From Candidatus Terraquivivens tikiterensis (lineage in GTDB: Archaea > Thermoproteota > Nitrososphaeria_A > Caldarchaeales > Wolframiiraptoraceae): a DNA stretch of 55,247 nucleotides. Positions within the stretch are counted from its first letter, which is position 1; each line of letters begins with the position of its first letter. Below the pieces are notes generated by a model. The model did not search any database and was not told the DNA's origin. It saw nothing but the letters and a program-made list of their open reading frames with translations. Where the stretch lies: positions 1-55,247 of the forward strand of contig NDWU01000008.1 of NCBI GenBank assembly GCA_003056285.1, given 5' to 3'. Position numbers and translations under genes: made by a program. Shown here one piece after another: positions 8,128-15,729 of this stretch.

Positions 8128-9408
8128 ATGATAGACATCAAGATAATCAGGGACAACCCAGAGTTCATCAAGGAGATGTTGACGAAGAGGGGGCTGAGCT
8201 TACCGGTCGATGATCTACTGGAATGGGATAAAGAGAAGAGAAGGCTCATGGTGGAGGTACAGAACCTAAGGCATAGGAGGAACATCGTCTCGTTAGAGAT
8301 AGCCGCTATGAAAAAGGAGGGCAAAGACCCGACCGAGGTAGTGCAGGAGATGAGGGTCCTTACGGAGGAGGTAGCGCGGTTGGAGGAGAGGATAGCAGAG
8401 CTGGAAAGCAAGATAAATTACGTGATGATGAGGATACCGAACATACCCCATGAATCGGTTCCACCCGGTACCAGCGAAGAGGATAACGTCGAGGTCAGGA
8501 GGTGGGGAAAAATACCCGAGTTTAGCTTCGAGGTGAAAAACCATGACGAGATCGCCACGAATCTAGGACTGCTGGAAATAGAGAGGGCAGGTAAGGTTGC
8601 GGGGGCCAGGTTCTATTACCTCAAGAACGAGCTCGTCAAGCTCAACCTGGCCCTAATAAGGTTCGCCTTAGACTTACTCGTAAGCAAGGGCTTCGAGGTC
8701 TACCAGACGCCGTACATGCTTAGGAGGTGGGTTCTGGAGGGCGTTACCAGCCTGCAGGACTTCGAGGACATGATATACAAGATCGACTCGGAGGACCTTT
8801 ACCTGATAGCGACCTCGGAGCATGCGCTCGCCGGTCTCCACGCCGACGAGATCCTCGATGGAAGGTACCTGCCGTTGAGGTACGCTGGGATAAGCCCCTG
8901 CTTTAGGAAGGAGGCCGGTGCGCACGGGAAGGACACGAAAGGGATATTCAGGGTTCATCAGTTCGAGAAGGTCGAGCAATTCGTATTCTGCAAGCCGGAG
9001 CAATCTTGGGAGGAGCACGAGTTCTTGCTTTCGAACGCCGAGGAGATCTATCAAAAGCTAGGGTTACCCTACAGGGTGGTCAACATATGCTTGGGCGAGT
9101 TGGGTATGGTTGCAGCAAAGAAGTACGACATAGAAGTATGGATGCCTGCGCAAAGGAGGTACAGGGAGATAGTTTCCTGTAGCAACTGCACGGATTACCA
9201 AGCAAGGAGGCTCAACATCAGATACAGGGAGATGCCCCACGAGGAGAGGACAAGATACGTTCACACGTTGAACAGCACGGCAATAGCCACGGAGAGGACG
9301 ATCGCCGCTATACTCGAAAACTACCAGCAAGAGGATGGCTCCGTGGTCATACCTGAGGCTTTGCGGCCATACATGGACGGCATAGATGTCTTAAGGCCTA
9401 AGAAGTGA
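8128..9408 (+). CDS. serS: Seryl-tRNA synthetase
   Basis: A 426-residue class II aminoacyl-tRNA synthetase that charges tRNA-Ser. The N-terminal arm (residues 25-105) is a long antiparallel coiled coil rich in Glu, Lys and Arg, which holds the tRNA variable arm. The catalytic core has motif 2 (SPCFRKEAGAHGKDTKG, then FRVHQFEKVEQ) and motif 3 (LNSTAIATERTIAAILE). It is the common bacterial/eukaryotic-type SerRS, not the divergent methanogen type. It is convergent with glyA across 4 bp. Confidence 0.97.
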   Translation: MIDIKIIRDNPEFIKEMLTKRGLSLPVDDLLEWDKEKRRLMVEVQNLRHRRNIVSLEIAAMKKEGKDPTEVVQEMRVLTEEVARLEERIAELESKINYVMMRIPNIPHESVPPGTSEEDNVEVRRWGKIPEFSFEVKNHDEIATNLGLLEIERAGKVAGARFYYLKNELVKLNLALIRFALDLLVSKGFEVYQTPYMLRRWVLEGVTSLQDFEDMIYKIDSEDLYLIATSEHALAGLHADEILDGRYLPLRYAGISPCFRKEAGAHGKDTKGIFRVHQFEKVEQFVFCKPEQSWEEHEFLLSNAEEIYQKLGLPYRVVNICLGELGMVAAKKYDIEVWMPAQRRYREIVSCSNCTDYQARRLNIRYREMPHEERTRYVHTLNSTAIATERTIAAILENYQQEDGSVVIPEALRPYMDGIDVLRPKK

Positions 9409-9412
9409 TTGG

Positions 9413-10750
9413 CTACCTTATTTGCACATAAGCGTACGCCTCTGTCTTAGAAGAAAAGCAGTAGTGAACCTTATTGAAAGGCCTCTTAAGTTCCGAAACC
9501 TCTTGCGCAACCTTCGATGGGTCCTCACCCCTCACTATCACCTTGGTTATGAGCTCGGCTATCCATTCCATCTCGCTCTCCCCCATTCCAAGTCTTGTGA
9601 CCTCTTGTGTTCCGAGCCTTATCCCACTCGGAGCTCTATAGTCAGTCTTAAGCCTATAATCCTTCGGGATGAGGTTTCTGTTGATTATTATCCTAGCCCG
9701 CTCCAGCCTCTCCTCGGCCTGCCTGCCGTTCATGTACTTGCTAACGTCGGCCACTATCGTGTGAGACTCCGTGAAGCCCTTATGCTCGTAGAGAACCTCT
9801 ATACCCCTCTCATAAAGCGCTTGGGCGAGGGCCTTGGAGTTTCTCACTATCTGCCTAGCGTAGTCCTTGTAGAACGCTATAGCTTCTGCAAGGCAGATCG
9901 CCAAGCCTGCTACGGCATGAAGGTGGTGGTTGCTCAGCATGCCCGGAAAGGCGGCCTTCTTAAGAGCCTCCTCGTACTTGGACCATGAGCACAGCATACC
10001 GTGCTGGGGGCCTGCTAGGGTCTTATGCGTGCTCATCGTCATCACGTCAGCCCCCTCCCTCAAAGGGTCTTGAAACATTCCGCCAGCGATAAGGCCCGCG
10101 ACATGAGCGGCGTCGTAGATCACGCGGGCATCGAACTCCTTTGCAATCTCCGCTACCTCTTTTACTGGATGCGGAAAGAGGAAGACGCTTGCTCCAAGCA
10201 TGAAAAGCCTTGGCTTCTTCCCCTCGGACGCCAAGGCCCTTAGCTTCTTACGGGTTGCATCCAAGTCTATCTCGTAGTTGTATTCGTCAAACTCGTAGTG
10301 CTCAACGACTAATCCCCTGACGGCACCCGCAGTACCTCCCCAGCTCCGCTTGCTATGGCTGATGTGGCCGCCGTGGGGTACCGCCAAAGAAAACATGACG
10401 TCGCCGGGTTCTGCGAACGCCGTGTAAGCTATCAGATTCGCGACGACGCCCGATATCGGCCTGACGTCAACGAACTCCGCGTTGAATAGCCTCTTGCTGA
10501 GCTCTATCGCCAGAAGCTCAACCTCGTCTATGTACTTACAGCCTGCGTATATCCTCTCACCAGGCCATCCTTCCGCATACCTGTTGCCAAAGTCTGATGC
10601 CAAGGCCTCCCTTACGGCTGGGCTTGGTACGTTTTCGCTGGCTATCAACGGTATAGAATCCCTAATGAAGCGGTGGTGCTCTTCTAGAAGGCTGAGCGTC
10701 TGCTCGTACGCCGCCTTCGCATACGCAAAGCTATCCTTCTCGGACGACAT
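9413..10750 (-). CDS. glyA: Serine hydroxymethyltransferase
   Basis: A 445-residue PLP enzyme that interconverts serine and glycine, passing a one-carbon unit to a pterin (tetrahydrofolate or tetrahydromethanopterin). Family landmarks are IPLIASENVPSPAVREAL, the RYAEGWPGERIYAGC loop, DAAHVAGLIAGG for PLP contacts, and the PLP lysine in MSTHKTLAGPQHG. The start is placed at MSSEKDSF (10750): an AT-rich TATA element centred near 10780 predicts transcription starting only a few bases before it. The track's extra 17 residues would lie in that promoter. The stop is 4 bp from the convergent serS stop. Confidence 0.95.
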   Translation of the reverse strand: MSSEKDSFAYAKAAYEQTLSLLEEHHRFIRDSIPLIASENVPSPAVREALASDFGNRYAEGWPGERIYAGCKYIDEVELLAIELSKRLFNAEFVDVRPISGVVANLIAYTAFAEPGDVMFSLAVPHGGHISHSKRSWGGTAGAVRGLVVEHYEFDEYNYEIDLDATRKKLRALASEGKKPRLFMLGASVFLFPHPVKEVAEIAKEFDARVIYDAAHVAGLIAGGMFQDPLREGADVMTMSTHKTLAGPQHGMLCSWSKYEEALKKAAFPGMLSNHHLHAVAGLAICLAEAIAFYKDYARQIVRNSKALAQALYERGIEVLYEHKGFTESHTIVADVSKYMNGRQAEERLERARIIINRNLIPKDYRLKTDYRAPSGIRLGTQEVTRLGMGESEMEWIAELITKVIVRGEDPSKVAQEVSELKRPFNKVHYCFSSKTEAYAYVQIR

Positions 10751-10773
10751 TTGTCTTCCTGACAAGTTAGAGC

Positions 10774-10788
10774 TTAAATAAATATTTA
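10774..10788 (-). promoter_or_regulatory. TATA box of glyA
   Basis: On the minus strand the run TTAAATATTTATTTAA lies about 26-30 bp upstream of the predicted near-leaderless start at 10750. Confidence 0.45.
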
Positions 10789-10908
10789 ACATCTTGAGCA
10801 AAAATCCCGCACCCTTTCTTTTATATACTGCTTATATTCTTGTCGCGGAAGGGCGCACGAGCGCTCAGGCCCGGAAGGAAGCTAAGGAGGCTCAAGGCCC
10901 TTAGGACC

Positions 10909-11103
10909 ATGCTTGTCGAGAAACTCAAGCTGAACTACAGGCTCTATCCGAAAACAGAGCATGAGGGAAGGTTACTCGAAACTTTGGGGTTGTACAGGCA
11001 AACCTACAATTACTTCTTTGCCCAGTGGAATGGGAAGGAAAGGGTTCCAAGTAGACTTAAACTTCAAGCTCAGCTACCAAAGCTAAAACAAGAAAAGCCT
11101 TAA
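10909..11103 (+). pseudogene. tnpB: TnpB N-terminal fragment
   Basis: The frame matches the first 65 residues of the intact TnpB at 19753 almost residue for residue: KLNYRLYPKTEHEGRLLETL, RQTYNYFFAQWNGK and RLKLQAQLPKL. It stops at QEKP. The track starts it at a TTG at 10840, but the family begins at the ATG at 10909; the 23 extra residues are basic and unlike the family. Nothing of the RuvC domain remains in this frame. Confidence 0.8.
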
Positions 11104-11138
11104 ACATTTCTAACTACTAACTGATCACAATAACAAAG

Positions 11139-11258
11139 TGTAATCATTGTGGTTATGAATGGGAATGTAAAGGAAGGCACCCTTATTGGGCTACATGCCC
11201 GAAGTGTTTGGAAAAAGTGAAAGTTGGATATCTCCCTAAAAAGACTTCCATCCCTTAA
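11139..11258 (+). pseudogene. Zinc-ribbon fragment
   Basis: Too short for the ORF track and without a visible start codon, this frame reads CNHCGYEWECKG, then YWATCPKCLEKVKVG. That is a complete CxxC...CxxC zinc ribbon of a type seen in small archaeal proteins. It probably belonged to a protein inserted into the TnpB gene. Its relation to the LAGLIDADG fragment that follows is inferred from adjacency only. Confidence 0.5.
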
Positions 11259-11269
11259 CTACTATTGCT

Positions 11270-11559
11270 TATATTGCTGGTTTCTTTGATGGAGGGGGAA
11301 CTATCAACATCTTTAAAATTAGATGTGTAACAAAAAACGTAAAAATTATAAAACGCAGTACGTTTGGCTAGCAAATTCAAGAGAGGCATTAACGGTACTT
11401 AAAAAATATTGCCTTTTTAGGGTTAAAAAGAGACAAGCGGAACTTGCTATTGAATTTCAGAAAAATATTAAACGTGAGAAGAAAAGTCTCTCAGAAGAAG
11501 AGCTCCAACGACGAGAGAAGATAAGAGAGCAAATTATAGAGTTAAATAAAAATGGCTGA
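11270..11559 (+). pseudogene. LAGLIDADG-type homing endonuclease fragment, frameshifted
   Basis: YIAGFFDGGGTINIFKIRC is a good match to one LAGLIDADG motif (the usual form is YxAGFFDGEGSI). The frame ends at a stop near 11368, and another frame (11323-11559) continues with YVWLANSREALTVLKK and a charged helix, as in the C-terminal half of such enzymes. A frameshift around 11310-11350 joins the two. The key acidic residue of the motif (Asp in FFDG) is present, but the gene is broken. Confidence 0.6.
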
Positions 11560-11764
11560 AATAGCCGGTGTTCGGGTAGTGAGGGTAAACCCGATGGGCA
11601 CGTCAGAAGGGCTAAGATACGAAAATCCTTATAGGGATTGGATCTCAGCATGTAGTGTAATGATAAGAGGATGGGGCAGGTCTGATAAGCCTGCCGAGGA
11701 GGGGTCTCTGCTGGTAGGGATAAAGGCAAGATCCGTCCTTGGAGCAGGAAGCCCGCTGGCTTAA
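11558..11764 (+). pseudogene. tnpB: TnpB C-terminal fragment
   Basis: This frame matches the last residues of the intact TnpB at 19753: GTSEGLRYENPYRDWISA, RGWGRSDKPAEEGSLL and AGSPLA. It too lacks the zinc finger, so the loss is a trait of this subfamily, not of one copy. Confidence 0.75.
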
Positions 11765-11808
11765 GTCTTGGGTAGCTCACTGAGTTTCCATACCATGCGC
11801 TTAAACAG

Positions 11809-11883
11809 GCCCCGGTAGCTCAGCCCGGTCGGAGCGGCCGCCTCGTAAGCGGCATGTCGCGGGTTCGAATCCCGCCCGGGGCT
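11809..11883 (+). tRNA. tRNA-Thr (anticodon CGT)
   Basis: The cloverleaf folds completely: acceptor GCCCCGG/CCGGGGC, anticodon stem GCCGC/GCGGC around loop CTCGTAA, and T arm GCGGG-TTCGAAT-CCCGC. Anticodon CGT reads the Thr codon ACG, and the discriminator base is T, as is usual for archaeal tRNA-Thr. There is no intron and no encoded CCA. Its 3' end is the attachment site of the integrated element that follows. The right end of an IS remnant lies only 28 bp upstream, where the tRNA promoter would be expected. Confidence 0.96.
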
Positions 11884-11886
11884 TTA
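11872..11886 (+). repeat. attL: 15-bp direct repeat at the tRNA-Thr 3' end
   Basis: CCGCCCGGGGCTTTA covers the last T-stem base pairs, the 3' acceptor strand and three bases beyond. It is repeated exactly at 15579-15593. The tRNA keeps its full sequence, as expected for integration at a tRNA 3' end. Confidence 0.8.
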
Positions 11887-12077
11887 TCTAAAAACTTTAA
11901 ACCCCCACTCCTTATCATAGACCACATCGAGTATAGGCTTCTTCCAACCTTTAATATATATTACTTGATTCTCTTAAATGGAATCTAGTGACGCTAAGTA
12001 CTCCTAATGCGCTTAATAGGGCATGTAACCAATTGGGGTACAAGTTATCATAGTGTAGGGACAAATCGCTAGGTGGA

Positions 12078-12563
12078 TTGGAGATCAACATTCGCAACCC
12101 TAATAAGCATGTCACAATCGTACTTTATCTCACTGATGAATTGCCTGTTAGAAGGGGTCTGACTGATGCAGAGTGTATAAGGGTATTGTCGCATAAATTA
12201 TTGAAAACAGGTCTTCATAAAAGCGATCGAAAGGCTGTTCAAGAGCTTCTAGACGTATGGTTACATGGGCTAGCGACTAGCCTTTTTGTGAAAAAACTTA
12301 ACCCTATGTTGAGCTGGCAAGATATCTGCAAAATCTTTAGGCTAAGCTTACAATATGGTATAAATGTAAATTTCCCTTACTGTCTTGCTGAGGAGACTAA
12401 AGAGAATTCGTATACAAAAGGGATACCTTGGGTTCTTTCACCGGAACTTCAGCTCTTGGCTCTTGATGCATTTGGCTTTATTGAGAATCTCAGACAATAT
12501 AAGGAAGGATTCAAGCACTTGTTAATAGATGCATTAAAACCATCTGTGAAGCTCATTCCTTGA
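12078..12563 (+). CDS. Unknown protein in integrated element
   Basis: A 161-residue protein starting at TTG, with AGGTGGA immediately upstream as a ribosome site. It looks soluble and mostly helical, with no clear motif. Segments such as LTDAECIRVLSHKLLKTG and SDRKAVQELLDVWLHGLA suggest helix pairs. I do not recognise the family. It is the only clear cargo gene besides the toxin pair, and the tRNA-proximal gene of the element. Confidence 0.5.
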   Translation: MEINIRNPNKHVTIVLYLTDELPVRRGLTDAECIRVLSHKLLKTGLHKSDRKAVQELLDVWLHGLATSLFVKKLNPMLSWQDICKIFRLSLQYGINVNFPYCLAEETKENSYTKGIPWVLSPELQLLALDAFGFIENLRQYKEGFKHLLIDALKPSVKLIP

Positions 12564-13442
12564 GATATGATATATGAAGCCTGCAAAAAATTATCCAAAA
12601 GAATTCGATATAGAACATTTAAAGAAAAAGATTAAAGAGATATAGTTTATGAATGGGAGCGTGAACTCCTGAATGCTCTGAAAGATACGCTATCAATTTT
12701 CTGTGCCTCTATTCCTGAATTACAACCGTTAATCTTTTTATTAATCTTCACTAACTGATAGAAGAATCTTTACGGATGCTCTATTGACGATCAGTACACG
12801 TGACTAGATTTCTGCAAAATCGTGATGACATTAGCAATCCAATGAGGAAACGCTTTGACTACCTGTCCAGCAAGATCAAAGGCTGGATAGAGAGAAACTC
12901 TGTCCTTAAGACTTAAACGTTCAAACCGTTTATTGAACGGGCCAACGATCCAGCATCTCTTTGAAAGACTATTCAATCCCATAGCTATGAGATTGAAAAC
13001 CTACATACAACTCCCAACTTTTCAACAAATTTCGTTGGCCCGCGAAAATCTTTTCAAAATGGCCTTTTTCAGCCCCGCCTCCCCCGCTTTTCTATTCTCC
13101 GTTTTTGTCAGTTATCTTGTTTCTCGGGTTTCTCTAAGCGGCCGATTTCTTGGAGGAACGCTTTCATTGTCTTCTTTTTATTCCTGCTTCTGTTAGACCG
13201 CTTTCCCTTCAATGTCTTCGCGTAGGTCTATTGATTAAAATTAAATATTGGACTGTTTTCTTTTCATGAGCGTGTTGAAGATGATTCGGGCTTTAAGCGT
13301 TTCAAGACTCTGAAGGTCTTATTAATGTGGCTGCGATAACGCTTGCTGACTCTTTCAAGGATGTAGGTTTGCTCTAGGCTCTTTTCTAGTGAGAATTTAT
13401 TCTTAGGGCTCATGAGTAGGGATGTTATGGATCTCACCCATC
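12564..13442. other. 879-bp AT-rich stretch of the integrated element without a convincing gene
   Basis: Only short frames are present: a 22-codon frame beginning MKPAKNYPKE near 12570, a minus frame at 12791-12982 and a plus frame at 12933-13196. None looks like a known protein. The stretch may hold remains of replication genes. Confidence 0.4.
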
Positions 13443-13718
13443 TTAATTTTCGTAGATTGATTTTCTCCTTCCTATGTGCGTGATATAAATTGTCTTATCC
13501 TCTTTGTCGACTAGGAAGATTATCCTGTATTCTCCAACGCGTATTCTGTAAGCTCTTTTCAAGCCTTCAAGCTTCTCCACATCGAGCCTTCTTAGAGCGA
13601 TTGGATAGTTCTGAAGCTCCGCGAGGGCTTCCTTTAACCTAGCTTTCAACCTCTCATCTTGAAGATTCTTGAGAAATTTTATGACTCTTCTATGGGCTAA
13701 TACCTTGTATTCAAGCAT
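13443..13718 (-). CDS. relE: RelE/ParE-family toxin
   Basis: A 91-residue protein of the RelE superfamily, whose members cleave mRNA on the ribosome or poison gyrase. The archaeal RelE pattern is clear: YKVLAHRRVIKFLKNL at the start, YPIALRRLDVEKLEGL in the middle, then YRIRVGEYRIIFLVDKED and ITHIGRRKSIY at the C-terminus. The basic residues of VGEYRI and HIGRR are those expected in the active site. It overlaps the antitoxin gene by 8 bp. It probably helps stabilise the integrated element. Confidence 0.9.
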   Translation of the reverse strand: MLEYKVLAHRRVIKFLKNLQDERLKARLKEALAELQNYPIALRRLDVEKLEGLKRAYRIRVGEYRIIFLVDKEDKTIYITHIGRRKSIYEN

Positions 13719-13920
13719 TAAGCAGCTCCTCTAGGGTGGCGTATTCTCCTTTCCGGATCTCTTCTACGGACTTCTTGATCTCATCTATCTCCTTCTCCGA
13801 GAGCTTAACCCTCGGGAGCTCCCTCAGAATGATCTCCTCTATAAGCTCCTCTAGCACATCCATCCTCCTATTCAATCTCCTTAACTCCTCGTAGATAACA
13901 TCCAAGGTAACTTTGGTCAT
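13711..13920 (-). CDS. Antitoxin partner of RelE
   Basis: A 69-residue, very acidic and helical protein directly upstream of and overlapping the toxin gene, in the standard antitoxin-toxin order. The N-terminal helix (LDVIYEELRRLNRRMDVLEE) probably dimerises, and the C-terminal part (KKSVEEIRKGEYATLEELL) would wrap the toxin. It has no obvious DNA-binding domain, as in many archaeal RelB-type antitoxins. Called mainly by position, size and composition. Confidence 0.8.
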   Translation of the reverse strand: MTKVTLDVIYEELRRLNRRMDVLEELIEEIILRELPRVKLSEKEIDEIKKSVEEIRKGEYATLEELLNA

Positions 13921-14096
13921 CTTCGGATAGGAGCTGGAATAAGACCGTATTTAAGGCTTCTCCGCTCACCTCCTGATATAGAAGGTCTTATAATTTTTGC
14001 TACATCTTCCAACCATCTCAAAGTCTCGTTGATGGCAAATACTCTACTCGACAGGTATTAGGGAGTTAATTAAAGAAGACTGTTCTTATCTTCCGG

Positions 14097-15356
14097 CTAT
14101 CTGTTGCGGAGTGGTTCTAAGACGATTCTATCGCCGACCATATATGCCTTATAGAGATACAACCTTCCATCCGAGTTCAATATTTCCTCTCTACTCTCTA
14201 TGCTGATCTTCTCGCCGTCTTTTATCACCACCAGGTCTGGAACATGGTTTTTCTTCTCTAGGATTTTGGCGAGAGCCCCCGGGGTAATCTTTGAAATATC
14301 TTCGTCCAGATCCAAGATCATTCTGACGTCCTTCTCTTTAAGGGAGGGCTTAACGATGCAGTCTAACAATATATCGAGCTTATGTTGCAGCTCTTGGACG
14401 GCTTCCTCGAACTCCTTAACGTGAACTGCCGTTCTAACCACCTTGCTTTGATCCACCGGCGCCCCACATCTAGAGCAGTACTTAACCCCATGATGAACTG
14501 GTTGACCGCATTTCCAGCATCTTAGAGCCTGCTCATGCTGGATCTGCTCTCCGGTGTAATACGAGAATATTTTCGGCTTGACATCTCGGCCGGCTAGGTG
14601 AGCATACCTCGTGGGCATAGATGACCTACTGCTCCAGCGGAAGTACTGGCACATCTCCCTATCAGTTAGGAACTTGGCCTTCTCCGTCGCAGCGGTATGC
14701 CTGAAGAGATGGAGCCGTATCTGCCGCTTAAGCCCAGCCTTTCTCGCCAGCTTCTTCAACCTTGAATTAAGGGCGCTGTGAGTTAGCGGCCTGAACTCTC
14801 CACCTCTCCAGATAAACCATAGCGGGGCTTCGGGATCATCCTTCATCGGATGGTGGGCTAAGTGGTTTACTAGATCGCCGTAAGATCTTACGACCAATAG
14901 CGCTTCCTGCCCAGTCTTACTGCTGACCAGAATCTCCGCGTAATTCTCGTGAAGCCTAACGTCCCCGATCTTACAGGTCAGTAGCTCCCCAGCCCTAGGC
15001 CCGCACTCATAGGCTATGGAGATTATCGCTCTGAGCTGGATATCCTCCGCCGCCTCATACAGCTTACGGAACTCCTCCTCGCTCAAGGGCTCGATCCGAG
15101 GCTCGGTCTCCTTAATCTTAACATCTTCCAAGAACTCGAGAATCTTACTCCATGTATTCCGCTTGGCCTTAAACTTCTCCGATACAAGGAACTCGAAGAA
15201 CTTCTTCAGAGATATCTTGTAGATCTTTTTCGTATCATCATCCAAATGCTCGTCCTCGAGGAGCTTGGAAAACGCGGACTTAAACTCTCCAAAGCTCATG
15301 TCCTCAATCTTCTTGCCGCCGAATAGCCTCCGCTCAAGCCTGCAGACATTCTCCAC
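14097..15356 (-). CDS. int: Tyrosine recombinase/integrase with C-terminal zinc ribbon
   Basis: The integrase of the element. A SAM-like core-binding domain (FKSAFSKLLEDEHLDDDTKK) precedes the catalytic domain with Arg in ECGPRAGELL, Lys in VSSKTGQE, HxxR in HLFRH, and the nucleophile Tyr in TRYAHLAG. A zinc ribbon follows (CWKCGQP, YCSRCGAP), then about 90 residues that may bind DNA or partners. The track start is a GTG at 15356, but the frame is open further upstream and encodes more of the N-terminal domain (FREFAEYLRRQRLGSARR), so the GTG is not the natural start. See the N-terminal fragment entry. Confidence 0.9.
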   Translation of the reverse strand: MENVCRLERRLFGGKKIEDMSFGEFKSAFSKLLEDEHLDDDTKKIYKISLKKFFEFLVSEKFKAKRNTWSKILEFLEDVKIKETEPRIEPLSEEEFRKLYEAAEDIQLRAIISIAYECGPRAGELLTCKIGDVRLHENYAEILVSSKTGQEALLVVRSYGDLVNHLAHHPMKDDPEAPLWFIWRGGEFRPLTHSALNSRLKKLARKAGLKRQIRLHLFRHTAATEKAKFLTDREMCQYFRWSSRSSMPTRYAHLAGRDVKPKIFSYYTGEQIQHEQALRCWKCGQPVHHGVKYCSRCGAPVDQSKVVRTAVHVKEFEEAVQELQHKLDILLDCIVKPSLKEKDVRMILDLDEDISKITPGALAKILEKKNHVPDLVVIKDGEKISIESREEILNSDGRLYLYKAYMVGDRIVLEPLRNR

Positions 15357-15502
15357 GTGCTTAAGCCTCCTAGCGGATCCAAGCCTCTGCCTGCGAAGAT
15401 ATTCAGCGAACTCTCTGAAAATTGGCCAGCCCCCTCTAATAATCGTTCAAGCTTCCGCTCGAAGCCATACAGCTCCTCAGCATCCCTCGGCGGCCGGATC
15501 AT
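15357..15502 (-). pseudogene. int: Integrase N-terminus, out of frame by one base
   Basis: From the ATG at 15502 a frame reads MIRPPRDAEELYGFERK and LLEGAGQF, then leaves the family pattern. The integrase frame takes over exactly there with FREFAEYLRRQ. The switch lies at a run of four A (15418-15421 on the plus strand); one extra base would fuse the frames into a normal N-terminal domain. This could be a sequencing error, a real disabling deletion or, less likely, programmed frameshifting. Confidence 0.65.
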
Positions 15503-15578
15503 CGTCAAGCCGCCTGCATTAAATTTTAAATATTTTCCAGCAAGTTTGGCCGCAGGCTCTGAACTTTCTTTAGCATTT

Positions 15579-15593
15579 CCGCCCGGGGCTTTA
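15579..15593 (+). repeat. attR: second copy of the 15-bp tRNA-Thr repeat
   Basis: CCGCCCGGGGCTTTA is identical to 11872-11886; the following bases (CAAAAACTCCAAAT versus TCTAAAAACTTTAAAC) are also similar. It lies about 80 bp upstream of the integrase start. Confidence 0.8.
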
Positions 15594-15636
15594 CAAAAAC
15601 TCCAAATTTTAGTACCGCACCGTACTTAGCGTTTTC

Positions 15637-15654
15637 GTGCCAATAAAGTGGCAC
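15637..15654. repeat. Inverted repeat outside attR
   Basis: GTGCCA-ATAAAG-TGGCAC is a perfect 6-bp inverted repeat about 45 bp beyond attR. It lies downstream of the minus-strand wHTH-nucleotidyltransferase gene and could be a terminator hairpin or a protein site. Confidence 0.3.
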
Positions 15655-15729
15655 AATACGTCCCCATCCGAATGCGGTAAGAGCTTTTTAGGCACGCGCA
15701 ACCTTAGTTTTAAAACACAAACCCGTCTT

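Larger units (their letters stand above)
10909..11780 (+). mobile_element. Degenerate IS605/IS1341-type element with a foreign insert
   Basis: The composite reads: first ~65 codons of a TnpB (10909-11103), a ~450-bp insert with zinc-ribbon and LAGLIDADG-like fragments (11139-11559), the last ~60 codons of the same TnpB subfamily (about 11558-11764), and the right-end hairpin sequence (to 11780). Compared with the intact copy at 19753, the junctions fall after QAQLPKLK and just before the PxGTSEGL segment, so about 240 internal TnpB codons are gone. The element ends 28 bp upstream of tRNA-Thr. Confidence 0.75.
11872..15593. mobile_element. Small integrated element at tRNA-Thr, ~3.7 kb
   Basis: It is bounded by a perfect 15-bp direct repeat made of the tRNA-Thr 3' end. 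A tyrosine integrase gene sits just inside the distal repeat, and the cargo is a RelE-type toxin pair and an unknown 161-residue protein. The integrase gene is not split by the attachment site, so it differs from the SSV-type arrangement. Nearly 0.9 kb inside has no convincing gene and the integrase N-terminus is frameshifted, so the element is probably in decay and may have been larger. Confidence 0.75.

Noticed and set aside
10909-11780. Intein or intact group I/archaeal intron inside tnpB
   Set aside because: The insert has no intein splice motifs in frame and no bulge-helix-bulge that I can draw; about 240 tnpB codons are also missing, so simple splicing would not restore the protein.
13018-13260. 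Possible coding sequence in the AT-rich middle of the integrated element
   Set aside because: Only short frames with low-complexity composition; no start with a ribosome site and no recognisable segment.
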